This document shows, piece by piece, positions 28,820 through 38,543 of a stretch of 64,000 nt of DNA (positions within the stretch are counted from its first letter, which is position 1; the number at the start of each line of letters is the position of its first letter). The notes below the pieces were generated by a model. It had not been told where the DNA came from. It saw only the letters and a list, made by a program, of their open reading frames with translations, and searched no databases. The position numbers and the translations under genes are program-made. Location: NCBI GenBank assembly GCA_025201375.1, contig JAIWZP010000019.1, positions 186,001-250,000 of the forward strand. The letters are read 5' to 3'. Origin of the DNA: Gongronella butleri (Eukaryota; Mucoromycota; Mucoromycetes; Mucorales; Cunninghamellaceae).

Positions 28820-30938
28820 AGAGTGAGTGTGGCGTGCACAAAAAGCTGGTATACAAAAAAAATTATAAAAAAGCGGCTGTTTCGCGTAAAAAGACGGCGA
28901 CGACGGCTTTTGTTGGGTAGACAAGTGGGTGAAGGAGGAGACGATGGGTAAAGGGACTCAAATAGACAAAGAAATAAGTTATTTACAAGATGAGAAGAGG
29001 CATACAGCGGGATGGAAAAGAAAGAAAAAGGGGAAGAAAAGCAAAGAAAGAGATTACAATCTTCAGCCGGTCATCGCCCACCCCCCCTTTTTTTTGCCAT
29101 GAAAAAGAGTGGCAAGGCCAGCTTTTTTTCGCTCATTCATTTTCCGACGCAGCCGTTCCCATGACGAACGGAATGACACCTTGGTCATCCGTCGATGCAC
29201 ATGCAATCGACGGCCCTTTAGTGCCTTTGTTCCTTGCGCTAGGGTTCGTCCAATGCCTCACCACTCCCTCCATGCGTTACAGTGCTGCGTGCCGAGATGG
29301 CAAAAAATAAAAAATAAAAAATAAAAATAAGAAAACACAAAGACAAGAGTGCAAACCAGCCATCACTTCTTTCTCGTCCGACATCAATGACGTACATGGT
29401 TCGTGGCACGTTGTCAATTGTGGGGGATTCGCATCAGAACAGGTTTTTGTCGTCCTTACTCATTTAGCATGGCTCTTTCTTTTTTTTTTCTTCATTTTCT
29501 CCGTGGCAACCTTAAATAATTCGTGCCATCAATGCATAATTCTAACATGGAAGCCCGCTCGTTCATGGCTTTTGGCCACTGGACCCGTTGAACGCTTTTG
29601 GCGGCTTGGACGGGCCATCTTTTTGGTGTGATCACATTTGTGCAACCACCCGTCCTCCCCTTTTTTTTTTCGATCTGTTTTTGAGCACAAAGGCAGAGAA
29701 GCCAGTGCACGCACTTGTCAATTTTTGGCTTGGTTGGACAGAGGGATTCATATTGCCGAGCGTGCGTGACCCATGCGAAATTATCAATCGCAGCCTTGGC
29801 TGCTCTTCTTTGCTTCACTCATTGGTTCGATACTAAAAAAGGTTACACCTGGGGGCGAAGGAAGGCGATCACGCGCCTGGTGGCCTTCGGATTGGTGTCA
29901 TCAGACATCAGCTTGCCCTTGAAGAGGGGGGAGAACGGGGGTCTGATGCCATGAAAACGTGTGTGCCCCCCTTGTTCCTGCGTCAGCGCGCTCAATTCAT
30001 GTGCTGTCAAATTTTAAGAGTAAAAGAGGATGAAACAAAGGGGGCGCCAGATGACTTGGTCTCTTTTACTCAACAATGCCTCGGAATGACTTAAAAGATG
30101 CCTCAATGGCTCGATTTTATCTTTGCAGAGGCAAATGTGGAACACAACCGACGCGACGCGTCTTAGAACCAGGGGCTTTCTTCGGCGCTAGACGCGCATC
30201 GCTGGACAGTGACAAATTGGGTTAAGAACAGAGCCTTTTTTTAATTTTAAAATGCGTGCGATCTAAGATGAAGTGTCTGTGTGTGGAAAAAAAAAGGGCT
30301 GGACTTGTTTGGATCGGCACGCGCCTAAATGGGGACGCAAAATGTTCTTTTGCCAGATGGAGATGGCATCAGGCGATCGTTTTCCCCCCATACAATTTTT
30401 TTTTTCTTTTGAATGGTCCCACTTGCCGCGCAACACGCGCGGACCATCTGTGGTGTGCATGCTTCTGGACGTCATAGGTCATCAAATTGCGGCTCAAAGA
30501 ACAGCCTACTTATCGGCTCAAATGCATCTCTGGTCCATGACACTGTCACCACCTATGGCTGAGTCGCGACGAGCAGCCAATGGCTGCAGTCCTTTAAGCA
30601 TGTTGCTTTTTTTATTCATGCACGCTCATTTTCTTGCTTTTGACCGCGTTTGATTCAGAATAGATGGGCTTGGTTCAGTGAGAAGATGTTGCTTGCTTCA
30701 TTTGGCAAACGTCACTCGCCTTGGATGCCCGAGAGTCGTGCAACTGAGCACAAGCCAAGTTTTTTTTCATGGCAATTCGTTGGTCAATCGCAAATGACCC
30801 TTTTTGTGCAAGTCATGCCGGAACCTAAACTGAACGGCCGCTGCGCAAAATATAAAATAGGGAAATGAAGAACCTTTTATTTTTTTCTACGCCCTAATTT
30901 CTACCAATTTTCATTGTTTTTGCGTCGTGACAGAAAAT
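28820..30938. other. long gene-poor spacer
   Basis: 2.1 kb between the divergent Rab and DUF2235 genes with no gene I can support. Purine-rich sequence fills 28925-29060, upstream of the Rab start; elsewhere there are A/T runs and short frames without domains. Confidence 0.5.
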
Positions 30939-32371
30939 ATGATACACACAGAAGCCGACAATCAGACGTTCCGCAGACGCATTGTCTTGTGTATGGATGG
31001 CACCTGGGACACACCCACAGGTAAGCAAAGAAACACGGCTTACAACAAGTTTTAAAGTGATATTTTGTCTTGAACAGACACAACCAACATTTATCGCTGG
31101 TACCAGCACGTTGACATGTCCCCGCACGAGTATAAAGGAGACCAATGGGTTCAATTACCAGGCTATTTCCCTGGTGTTGGCACTTATGACAAGAACCAGG
31201 ACAAAAATCTTATCGAAGGCGCCTTTGGCCTGGGCATCGAGCATCAGATCCTGGATGCATATCGATTTCTGGCAACGACGTTGCAAGACGTAGACAGAGA
31301 CGAGGTCTGGGTCATTGGTTTCAGCCGAGGAGGTAAGGTCAACAAAACAAAAAAAAAATAAGAGAAACAGAGAAATTGCTGGCTGCGCCGCGCCGCCATT
31401 GCTCAATTTCTGTGTCATTTTTTCCCTTATCATAGCTTATGCTGCTCGATGCTTAGTTGGTATGCTTTACAATGTTGGCTTGCTCCCTGAGGATCATTTG
31501 ACGCCCAATCAAGTCAAAGAAGCGTATCATTTCTACCGTGCGCGGTCTGCCGACACATCGCCCGAGAGCGATGCGGCGGTGCAATTCCGCAAAGAGCACC
31601 AATGCGTGGATCCGATCATTGGCTTCCTTGGATGCTTTGATACGGTCGGAGACCTCGGTGTGCCTCCATTGCCATTTTATCTCGGTGGATCACTTTGTAA
31701 GTGCAAGGATGGCTCAATCTTACGATAAAGCAACATGAAAAAATTGACACGTCGTCAGAATGTATCATATCTTCTCGTCTCATTTTTTCTTTTTTTTTCC
31801 TTTTTGGCTCGCTTTTTTTTGCCCAGGGCACAATCTATTTCGTCGATGTTTTCGATTTCATGACACCAACATCTCTCCGTGGGTACGCTCGGCATTCCAC
31901 GCGCTGGCTATTCACGAACAGCGCCGCTGGTATGAGCCTACACTAATGTCGTTCGCCGTGAAACCCAAGTATGACCAGGAACTCGTGCAAAAATGGTTCC
32001 CAGGAATGCACAGTGACGTTGGAGGCGCCAAGGGCTACGAAGACCTGGCACTGCCCAACCATGCGCTTCTCTGGATGATGCTCGCGGCGCAAGAGCGCGG
32101 CTTTGAGTTCACAAAGACCCCCGAGACCATCTGCGCGGGCGACAAGTACGTGTATCACGACAGCTACACTTCCAGCATCATCTACCGCATGATCCCTCGC
32201 AAGGACCGCGTCATTGACACGCGCATCTTTGCCCCCGAGGGCATGCGTGCCATTTACAGCGAGGCAACCTTTCCGTACATCCCAAAACAGGATCTCGAAC
32301 GTTACCCGTCGCACACGCTCGATCGCTATGAAAAATATGTGCAAACTCATCCCTCTTCTTCTTCTCCATAA
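30939..32371 (+). CDS. DUF2235 alpha/beta-hydrolase-fold protein
   Basis: Four exons, 30939-31020, 31078-31332, 31436-31696 and 31827-32371, give 380 residues. It carries the DUF2235 (T6SS phospholipase-like) domain: RIVLCMDGTWDTP near the N-terminus, the nucleophile elbow VIGFSRGAYAARCLVG (GxSxG with Ser), CFDTVGDLGVP (catalytic Asp region), FRFHDTNISP and FPGMHSDVGGAKGYEDLALPNHAL (His region). The set Ser, Asp, His is complete, so an active hydrolase, possibly on phospholipid, is likely; the substrate is not known. There is no signal peptide. Intron 2 splits the elbow between Gly and Ala of SRGA. The stop codon overlaps an AATAAA, and TACTGTA units follow directly. Confidence 0.9.
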
Positions 32372-32375
32372 TAAA
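32370..32375 (+). terminator. AATAAA overlapping the DUF2235 stop codon
   Basis: CCATAATAAAGG: the TAA stop (32369-32371) shares two bases with AATAAA. This may be the poly(A) signal, giving a very short 3' UTR. A palindromic TACTGTA array follows at 32382-32411. Confidence 0.4.
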
Positions 32376-33864
32376 GGTCATACTGTAGTACCTACTGTAC
32401 TGTACAGTACAACAGCATGACTATACAGAGTGAATGATGATTGATCTATACTGGCTTTTTTAATTTTCAAAAGAAAAACGCGTCGTGAAATTAATATGAT
32501 AAAGCAGCAAATTTGTCGGTGGCCACGTCCCCACGCACGTGTCCATGTGAAATCGTGTCCCTCTTCTACAGTAATGGATTGACAAATATCGAATTTCTCG
32601 GCGGCAAACAGCAGCAATTGCTGCAGTACTTGATACTGGCACTGATCGACCTCCTCCAGGGATTTTCGTCTTTTTTTTTTTGTAAAAGAAGGGCCAAAAT
32701 ACCTTTTTGAGCCCTCCCGAGACACCGCAGCAAACCGATCACTGGATGGCGCGCACAAACGATTTTTTAAAAAATCAGGGATTTTCCAAGAGGTTCAATC
32801 GAGGAGGAGAAAATGGAGAAATTTAGGTCTTTGGATCGCCGTGAAATTCAACCAAGTGAAAAGGCACCGCATTCACCGGTAGAAATGCTGTAAAATATCA
32901 GAGGTCCATTGATGCGTTCTTGCGCAAATTGCAAATTTTATTGTTTGAGACCTTGTTTTTGGTTCAAGGTCATGTCGACGAAAATTGGTGGGAGCGCTTT
33001 GAAATAAGAATCAGAGGAGAGAGCGCGTCTTGCTGCGCACGTGGATGCGCGTGATCAATGGAAAAGATGGTTTGCAATGGATTTGATCTGAAGCAATAAA
33101 ACGGGCTATTTTGGGCGAAGTTTGGACGCGTGAAAAACCGCGTCAGTCACGGTGATATCACTTTCGGAGCTCATCAAATTCATGCGTCTCGGGCATGACT
33201 TGGAAGTGGACGCGTCGGCGCGGCTCCAAGATGCGTCGCGCTGCATTTTCCCGTGAAGTAAAAACCAAAATCAGGAATTGCTCGTCAGTGCCTAGATGGA
33301 TCATCTGTTTTAACAGCATTTTTCTTGGTTTCTCCATGCACATTTTCTTTTGGGAGAGTTTGGCGGAATTCTGGAGACCAACTTTTTCGATTTTGGTTTT
33401 AAAGCTCGATCACGGCTGATTTTGGATTTAATTGTGGTGCACGTTTGACGCGCTTTTGGCCGGTTCAACTCGAGTCCCAATAGGGTTTCTAGACGAGCTT
33501 GAGCGATTGATGCCATAAAAATCGAAGGCCAACCAGGTACATTACGAGTAAATGTTAATTTTAGATACTTTTCAAGAATTAGCATGCTTTTGTCACTTTT
33601 TTTCGCGAATTAACGTGCGAAAAGTCTTCCGTCAAAACGAGACCATATTTCTGCATCTTTTATCACGCCTAAGGATTCCGTCACCGAGCGTTGGTTCACG
33701 AGGAATTTGCGTTTACAATTTTCAAAACCTGCTTTACGCGGGTCACGGCTGCGCCCCTCGGCTTTTGAACGTTCATAAATGGAAGGTCCGCCCCACGCCG
33801 CTGATGCCACTTTTTTTTTGCTTTTTACTTTTCTCTTTTTCTCTTTGATCATTTGTTTGCAATC
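32376..33864. other. gene-poor region of different texture
   Basis: 1.5 kb without a supported gene. It begins with TACTGTA/GTACAGTAC units (32382-32411). From about 32760 to 33560 the sequence lacks the A/T homopolymers and CAATTG typical of other spacers, and reads like decayed unique or transposon-derived DNA. No terminal repeats or domains are seen. Confidence 0.5.
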
Positions 33865-35472
33865 ATGGTAAATGTCGTTGATCTGTATAAAGCGACACGT
33901 ACACTGATGGATCCATTTGTAGGGCCCCAAGAGCAAGAACACCAAGGAAAATTTGAACTGGAAAATCAACGTGCTGGCTGCCAAGGTATAAAAAAAAAAG
34001 AATTGGGCTTGATCAAGAGTTGATCTCGGCTAAACACGCTTTTTGCCTCTTTTTTTTTTTTTTTTTTTTTGTTTTCTTTGGGCTCTAGATCGGCGAGGAG
34101 ACGTATATTGAAAAGGCCAAGCATGCTGCCACCGACAAGCGGTCAAAGAATGAAACACAGGATCGGCAACAGGTGCTGGACGAGCTGACGAGCACGCTGA
34201 ACAAGAAATTGGAATCTAAATTGGTAAGCCTCCGCTTCGTCAACCAACGGGCCGTGCGCGCCAATCGTGAGCTCATCTCCCACTTTTTGATCAGTTCCAC
34301 ATCCGCAAAGATTTAAAGTCACACATGAAAAAGGCCAAGACCATGGAAACGCAAAAACAGATCAAAAAGGTGCGCCAGGTGCGCGAGCAGCTGGATGGCA
34401 AGGACAATGTTGAGGTCAAGGGCAAGACATATACCAAAAAGATGCTGGACGACGCCGAGAAGCATCTGGACATGATCAAGGTGAGCTCAATGCAATTGGG
34501 CATCCATTTTTGCACGAATTCGACAATTGACGCATTTTTTTTCTAGTCGATGGATCTGGATGCGCTTGTTGAAAAGGCATTGGGCAAGGCGATCAAGAAG
34601 AACGCGGTGCTCAAAGAGCACGAGGCGCTGAAGGCGGTGGTGACTGGCTCTGCTGTGTCGGGATCGACGGACGAGGTGCTTAGCAATTTACAAGCCAATG
34701 TTTACAACAACAAGGTGGCCAAGGAGCCATTGATCAAGGCGATCACCGAGATGGAGGCGATCGTTGAGGGTCCGCAGAAATGGAAGGCTGTCAAGGACAC
34801 GCAGCGCAAGGAGCAGCAACAGCAAAAAAAGAAGGAAAAGGCGGCGGCGCGCAAGGCCAGTGGTGGTGACAAGGACGACGCCAAGGCCAATGACAAGACC
34901 AATGACAAGCCCAACGACAAGCCCAACGACAAGCCTGCCAATGCGGCCATGGACTCGCTGTTCATCGAGTCGCTGTCGGGCACCGGCGACGATAAAAAGG
35001 GCAAGGATAAAAAGAAAAAGCCATCCGACGCCGATTGGGTGGATGAGGACTTTGACAAGTATTATACTGGCAAGGAGGAACGCACGGGCAATCGCCCTGG
35101 CCAGCGACAGCGACGCATGTAAGGACGCGTAAAAAAAAAAAAAGGAAAAAAAGAAAAAGACGCGCCTTCTCACCTTTATTTTATTTTAATAGGAAATGGG
35201 AAGCCATGTACGGCACCAAGGCCAAGCACATCCAAAAGGGCTCCGATTCGTTGCGTGAAAAGCAGCGCAAACGCGAGGAAATGCTGAAAAAGCGAAAGGC
35301 CGCGCAGGACAACCCCGTGAAAAAGGCAAAGAAACAGAAGAAGGAGGCACCAAAGCGCCCCGAAGACGACGTCAACCACCCGTCGTGGCTGGCCAAGCGA
35401 CAAGAGCAGCTGATGATATCCCAGGCATTGACCAGCGGCGGTGGCGCCAACAAAAAGATCGTCTTTGAGTAG
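33865..35472 (+). CDS. BUD22: Bud22 / SRFBP1-family ribosome biogenesis protein
   Basis: Six exons, 33865-33867, 33923-33985, 34089-34223, 34295-34480, 34547-35118 and 35193-35472, give 412 residues. Bud22 acts in the nucleolus in 40S subunit and 18S rRNA maturation. The family pattern is visible: LNWKINVLAAK, then KDLKSHMKKAKTMETQKQIKKVRQVREQL, a long Lys/Asp/Glu-rich charged middle, and the C-terminal signature VNHPSWLAKRQEQ. The middle carries a short repeat of NDK(T/P). The start codon is alone in its exon: ATG is directly followed by GTAAATG, and acceptor TTGTAG opens the frame GPKSKNTKEN. Reading through the intron would give an unrelated frame. The converging CHS5 gene ends 167 bp away. 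Confidence 0.82.
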
Positions 35473-35570
35473 CCCTTTTGTACATTTTCGCATCCCAAAC
35501 AATACACACAACCCCCAATTGCATTTCGTTTCCTCATGTTTATTGTTTATTGTTACAAAGGGCAAAACGA

Positions 35571-35594
35571 GAGAGAGAGAGAGAGAGAGAGAGA
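35571..35594. repeat. (GA)n microsatellite
   Basis: About 12 GA units in the short gap between the convergent BUD22 and CHS5 genes; A-rich sequence follows. Confidence 0.85.
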
Positions 35595-35639
35595 AAGAAA
35601 AAAAAAAAGGCAAAGCACACGGGAAAAAGTCCATGCAGC

Positions 35640-36616
35640 CTAATTGTGTGGCACATCGACAATATAATAAGGGAGAGCGGGCTACAAAAAGAGAAAAAAA
35701 AAAGTGAGTGCCAATGAGCCAATGGCCCTTTGAAACGCGTCGCGCGACGCGTCGAATCGCGTCTATTTTTCATTTTCATTTTCATTTTTTTTTTTTTTAC
35801 CTGGATGGTCTTTTTGACGTCGCATTGGATGAGCCATTCGGGTTTGACGATAGGTATAGAGTACTTTACGGCGGTGTCATAGTTGTTGTGTCCTGGCTGC
35901 TGGGCGATCAAGTGGGTTGTCTCGTGTGTGACGTCGTCGGTCCAAGTGGCACCAATGGCATCGAGGAGTGTCTTCATTTGGTCGAGTGTGTCCTGCTGGG
36001 CAAATGTGCCAAAGGCGACGCGGATGCCGGTGAGATTGTCCATCTTGTGCGTGCGCACGGTCACGCGATTGGATTCGTACTGGCCGGCAGTGGTCTTGAT
36101 GACAATGTAAAACTCGTACTCGTGGTCGACATCCAATCCGGACAGCTTGATAAAGTTGGCCTCGCCGGGGACCTGCTGCGTCAGCTTGATCTTGTTCTTG
36201 TACACATCGAGCGAGCGCAGCGACGCCGTGTGCAGCACCAATGGGTCCCATTCGAGGATCAGCGACGTTTGTGTGATGTTCTTCACGCGCAGCGACGGCG
36301 CCTCAGGCGCACTCTCCCCAAATCGGTCCACAATCGATTGCTGCAGCTGCCAGAACTCTTGCATCTTTTGCTCCTCCTCGGGCGTGTTGCGATTCACAGA
36401 AATATTCACAATGCTGCCGGACGTCACGCCCTTGGGCAGCAAAAGCGACGGAAATTCAATAAGATGATGATCCTCCGTGAGCAGAATCGCCTAGACACAA
36501 TAAAAAGAAGCGAGAAACGCGTGAATTCCACGAAAAAACGCGTCTTTTCCCTTTTTTCATTTGGTTTTTACCATGCCGGCATCGAGTTTGCCCACTGTAA
36601 ACTGAACAGACGTCAT
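35640..36616 (-). CDS. CHS5: exomer scaffold protein Chs5
   Basis: Three exons, 36616-36572, 36490-35801 and 35681-35640, give 258 residues. Chs5 is the core of exomer, the trans-Golgi cargo adaptor that sends chitin synthase and other proteins to the cell surface. Order: N-terminal dimerisation segment ([33 protein letters not shown]), FN3 domain (APSLRVKNITQTSLILEWDPL to SNRVTVRTHKMDNL), and a BRCT domain (GIRVAFGTFA, DVTHETTHLIAQ, IPIVKPEWLIQC). The last exon of 14 codons ends ALPYYIVDVPHN, matching the usual BRCT exit. The yeast protein has a long Lys/Glu/Ala-rich tail; here it is absent, as in many non-yeast fungi. The start codon is 170 bp from that of the divergent dCMP deaminase gene. 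Confidence 0.93.
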
Positions 36617-36786
36617 TTTCAAGACAAGAATGAACGAGATGAAAGCGGAAAGAAGAGTGCAAACGTCCTTTTTTGTGAAAGAGCGCGCGCCTTGAATCAA
36701 ACCTAAATTAGGCAATCGCGTCCCTTTTCATTGAAAAGGCGCCCTTGTTTTCTTTTTTGCGCGTCTTTCTCTTTTTCTCTCGTATT
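36617..36786. promoter_or_regulatory. shared divergent promoter region, CHS5 and dCMP deaminase
   Basis: Only 170 bp separate the two start codons. Pyrimidine-rich leader before the deaminase ATG; no clear TATA box. Confidence 0.5.
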
Positions 36787-38187
36787 ATGTTTATTGGTGT
36801 GATTGGATCGCAGTGCAGTGGCAAGCATTCGGTGGCTTCTTATCTCGTAGAGCAGCATGGATGTACATTTATCTATTTAAAAGAGCAACAACACGCTTCG
36901 CACGCCAGTCTTTATGACGCTGGTCTCGCTTTTGACTCGATCGACGACATGCAACAATACGTGACCGAGCGCTGGCTCGACCACTTTGTCACCTGCGACA
37001 TTGACAGCCATGGCATCTGGACACTCAAGTAAAAATAAGAAAAAAAAGGGGGATTTGAATCCTCTTTTGGCCGAGAATCGCGCGAAATTCATACCTTCTT
37101 TTCATAGAAAGCGACCATTTTTCATGTTGGTGTCGGTCGATGCACCCGTGTTTATGCGTTTCCAGCGATCATTATCAAGGTAAGCGACGGAAAAAAAGGT
37201 GAAAAATAGCTTTCACACGCTTTTTTTTTCAATTTTCAGGGGCAATGCGGTGAATCAGGACCTGGAGACGTTTGTGCAACACGACGATCGCAGCTTGTTC
37301 AAGATTTCTGGGGTGGACGACACACTGGGGCCTGGCACGCCTCTGTGCAAACTGATGGCAATTGCAGATGTGCAAGTGACGAATGCGCACCGCGAATTGG
37401 CGTCGCTGTATCGCGAATTGGAGGCATTGAACCTGCTCAACATGGAGCGGCTGCGGCCGACGTGGGATACCTACTTTATGCACTTGTCGGATCTGGCGGC
37501 ACGTCGTAGCAACTGCATGAAGCGTCGTGTTGGCTGCATTCTCGTCAAAGACTCGCGCGTCGTCGCCACAGGGTACAATGGCACGCCACGCGGCCTGCGG
37601 AATTGCAACGAGGGTGGATGCCAGCGGTGCAATGACGCTAGCCCTTGTGGGACGGGCCTTGATCGCTGCCTTTGCATGCACGCCGAGGAAAATGCCCTGC
37701 TCGAGGCCGGCCGCAGTCGCGTCGACTTTAGCAATGGCGTTGTCCTCTATTGCAACACGTAAAAGAAAAGAAAAGAACCCCCCTCAGAAAAAAAAAGAAC
37801 AATTTTGGCTCACCTGAAACCTGTTTTTATGATTTTTATTTCTTTTTTTCAAACAGATGTCCTTGTTTAGGTAAAAGGATGACAGCGGCGCGCACGCGTT
37901 CCTCATGGCCACGCAAGCAAGCCAAACAAAGGGAAGGTTCCAGATTCATTTTTTCTGTTTTTTTTTTCTTCTTTCTAATAGGCTGTGCGATCAAGATTGT
38001 GCAACAAGGGATCAAAGAGGTGGTTTACAGCAAATCGTATGGCATGGACGACATGACGGCCAAGGTGCTGTCGGAGGCACAAGTCAAGCTTCGGCAACAT
38101 AGCCCGCCCAGCATGAAATTGGAGATGGAGAGCGACATTGCAGGCATGGACGACGCTGTCGTGGGTCAATTGGGGTGGATCAGATAA
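36787..38187 (+). CDS. DCD1: deoxycytidylate (dCMP) deaminase
   Basis: Five exons, 36787-37028, 37108-37179, 37240-37758, 37857-37870 and 37982-38187, give 350 residues. It converts dCMP to dUMP for dTTP synthesis. The N-terminal 180 residues form a P-loop-like module (GVIGSQCSGKHSVASYL) as in yeast Dcd1. The zinc deaminase domain follows: DTYFMHLSDLAARRSNCMKRRVG, GYNGTPRGLRNC, CMHAEENALL (zinc His 252, proton-shuttle Glu 254) and TCPCLGCAIKIVQQG (zinc Cys 279, Cys-X-Cys context). The CPCLG segment is encoded by a 14-nt microexon, without which the enzyme would lose zinc ligands. The C-terminal acidic tail ends QLGWIR. Confidence 0.94.
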
Positions 38188-38543
38188 TTTGATCGCGGTT
38201 TGGATTAAAATTCGAGCATACAACTTCACTTAAAATAATAAAAAGCTCCTTCACATTACTGTTTTGTGGCCTTGTGAGTGGTGGTGCCAGGCGAACGTGG
38301 CGGCAGAAGGAATCTTTTCCATGATTTTCGCCCCCCATCGTGCCAGCCAGAATATTTTGTGCAACCCATTTCACCTCCTTCTTTTTTCGCGTGATTCATG
38401 GTCCGATGGTGCAGTTGCCATTCGTGGATTTTGTTTTGAAGGCCTTGATTTTAATGCGACGCCCTCCATTTTCTTTTTTTTTTTTTTTTTACTCATTCTT
38501 TCTTTTTTTTTTTCTCCCCGTTTAACACACTGGCTCACTTATT
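38188..38543. other. short intergenic region
   Basis: 355 bp of 3' UTR of the deaminase gene and promoter of the myosin gene, with T-runs of 10-18 nt at 38467-38512. No gene. Confidence 0.5.

Noticed and set aside
35540..35801. Continuation of the CHS5 open frame past 35801
   Set aside because: The extension runs through an intron; the GTAAAA donor and the short last exon at 35681-35640 give the conserved BRCT exit.
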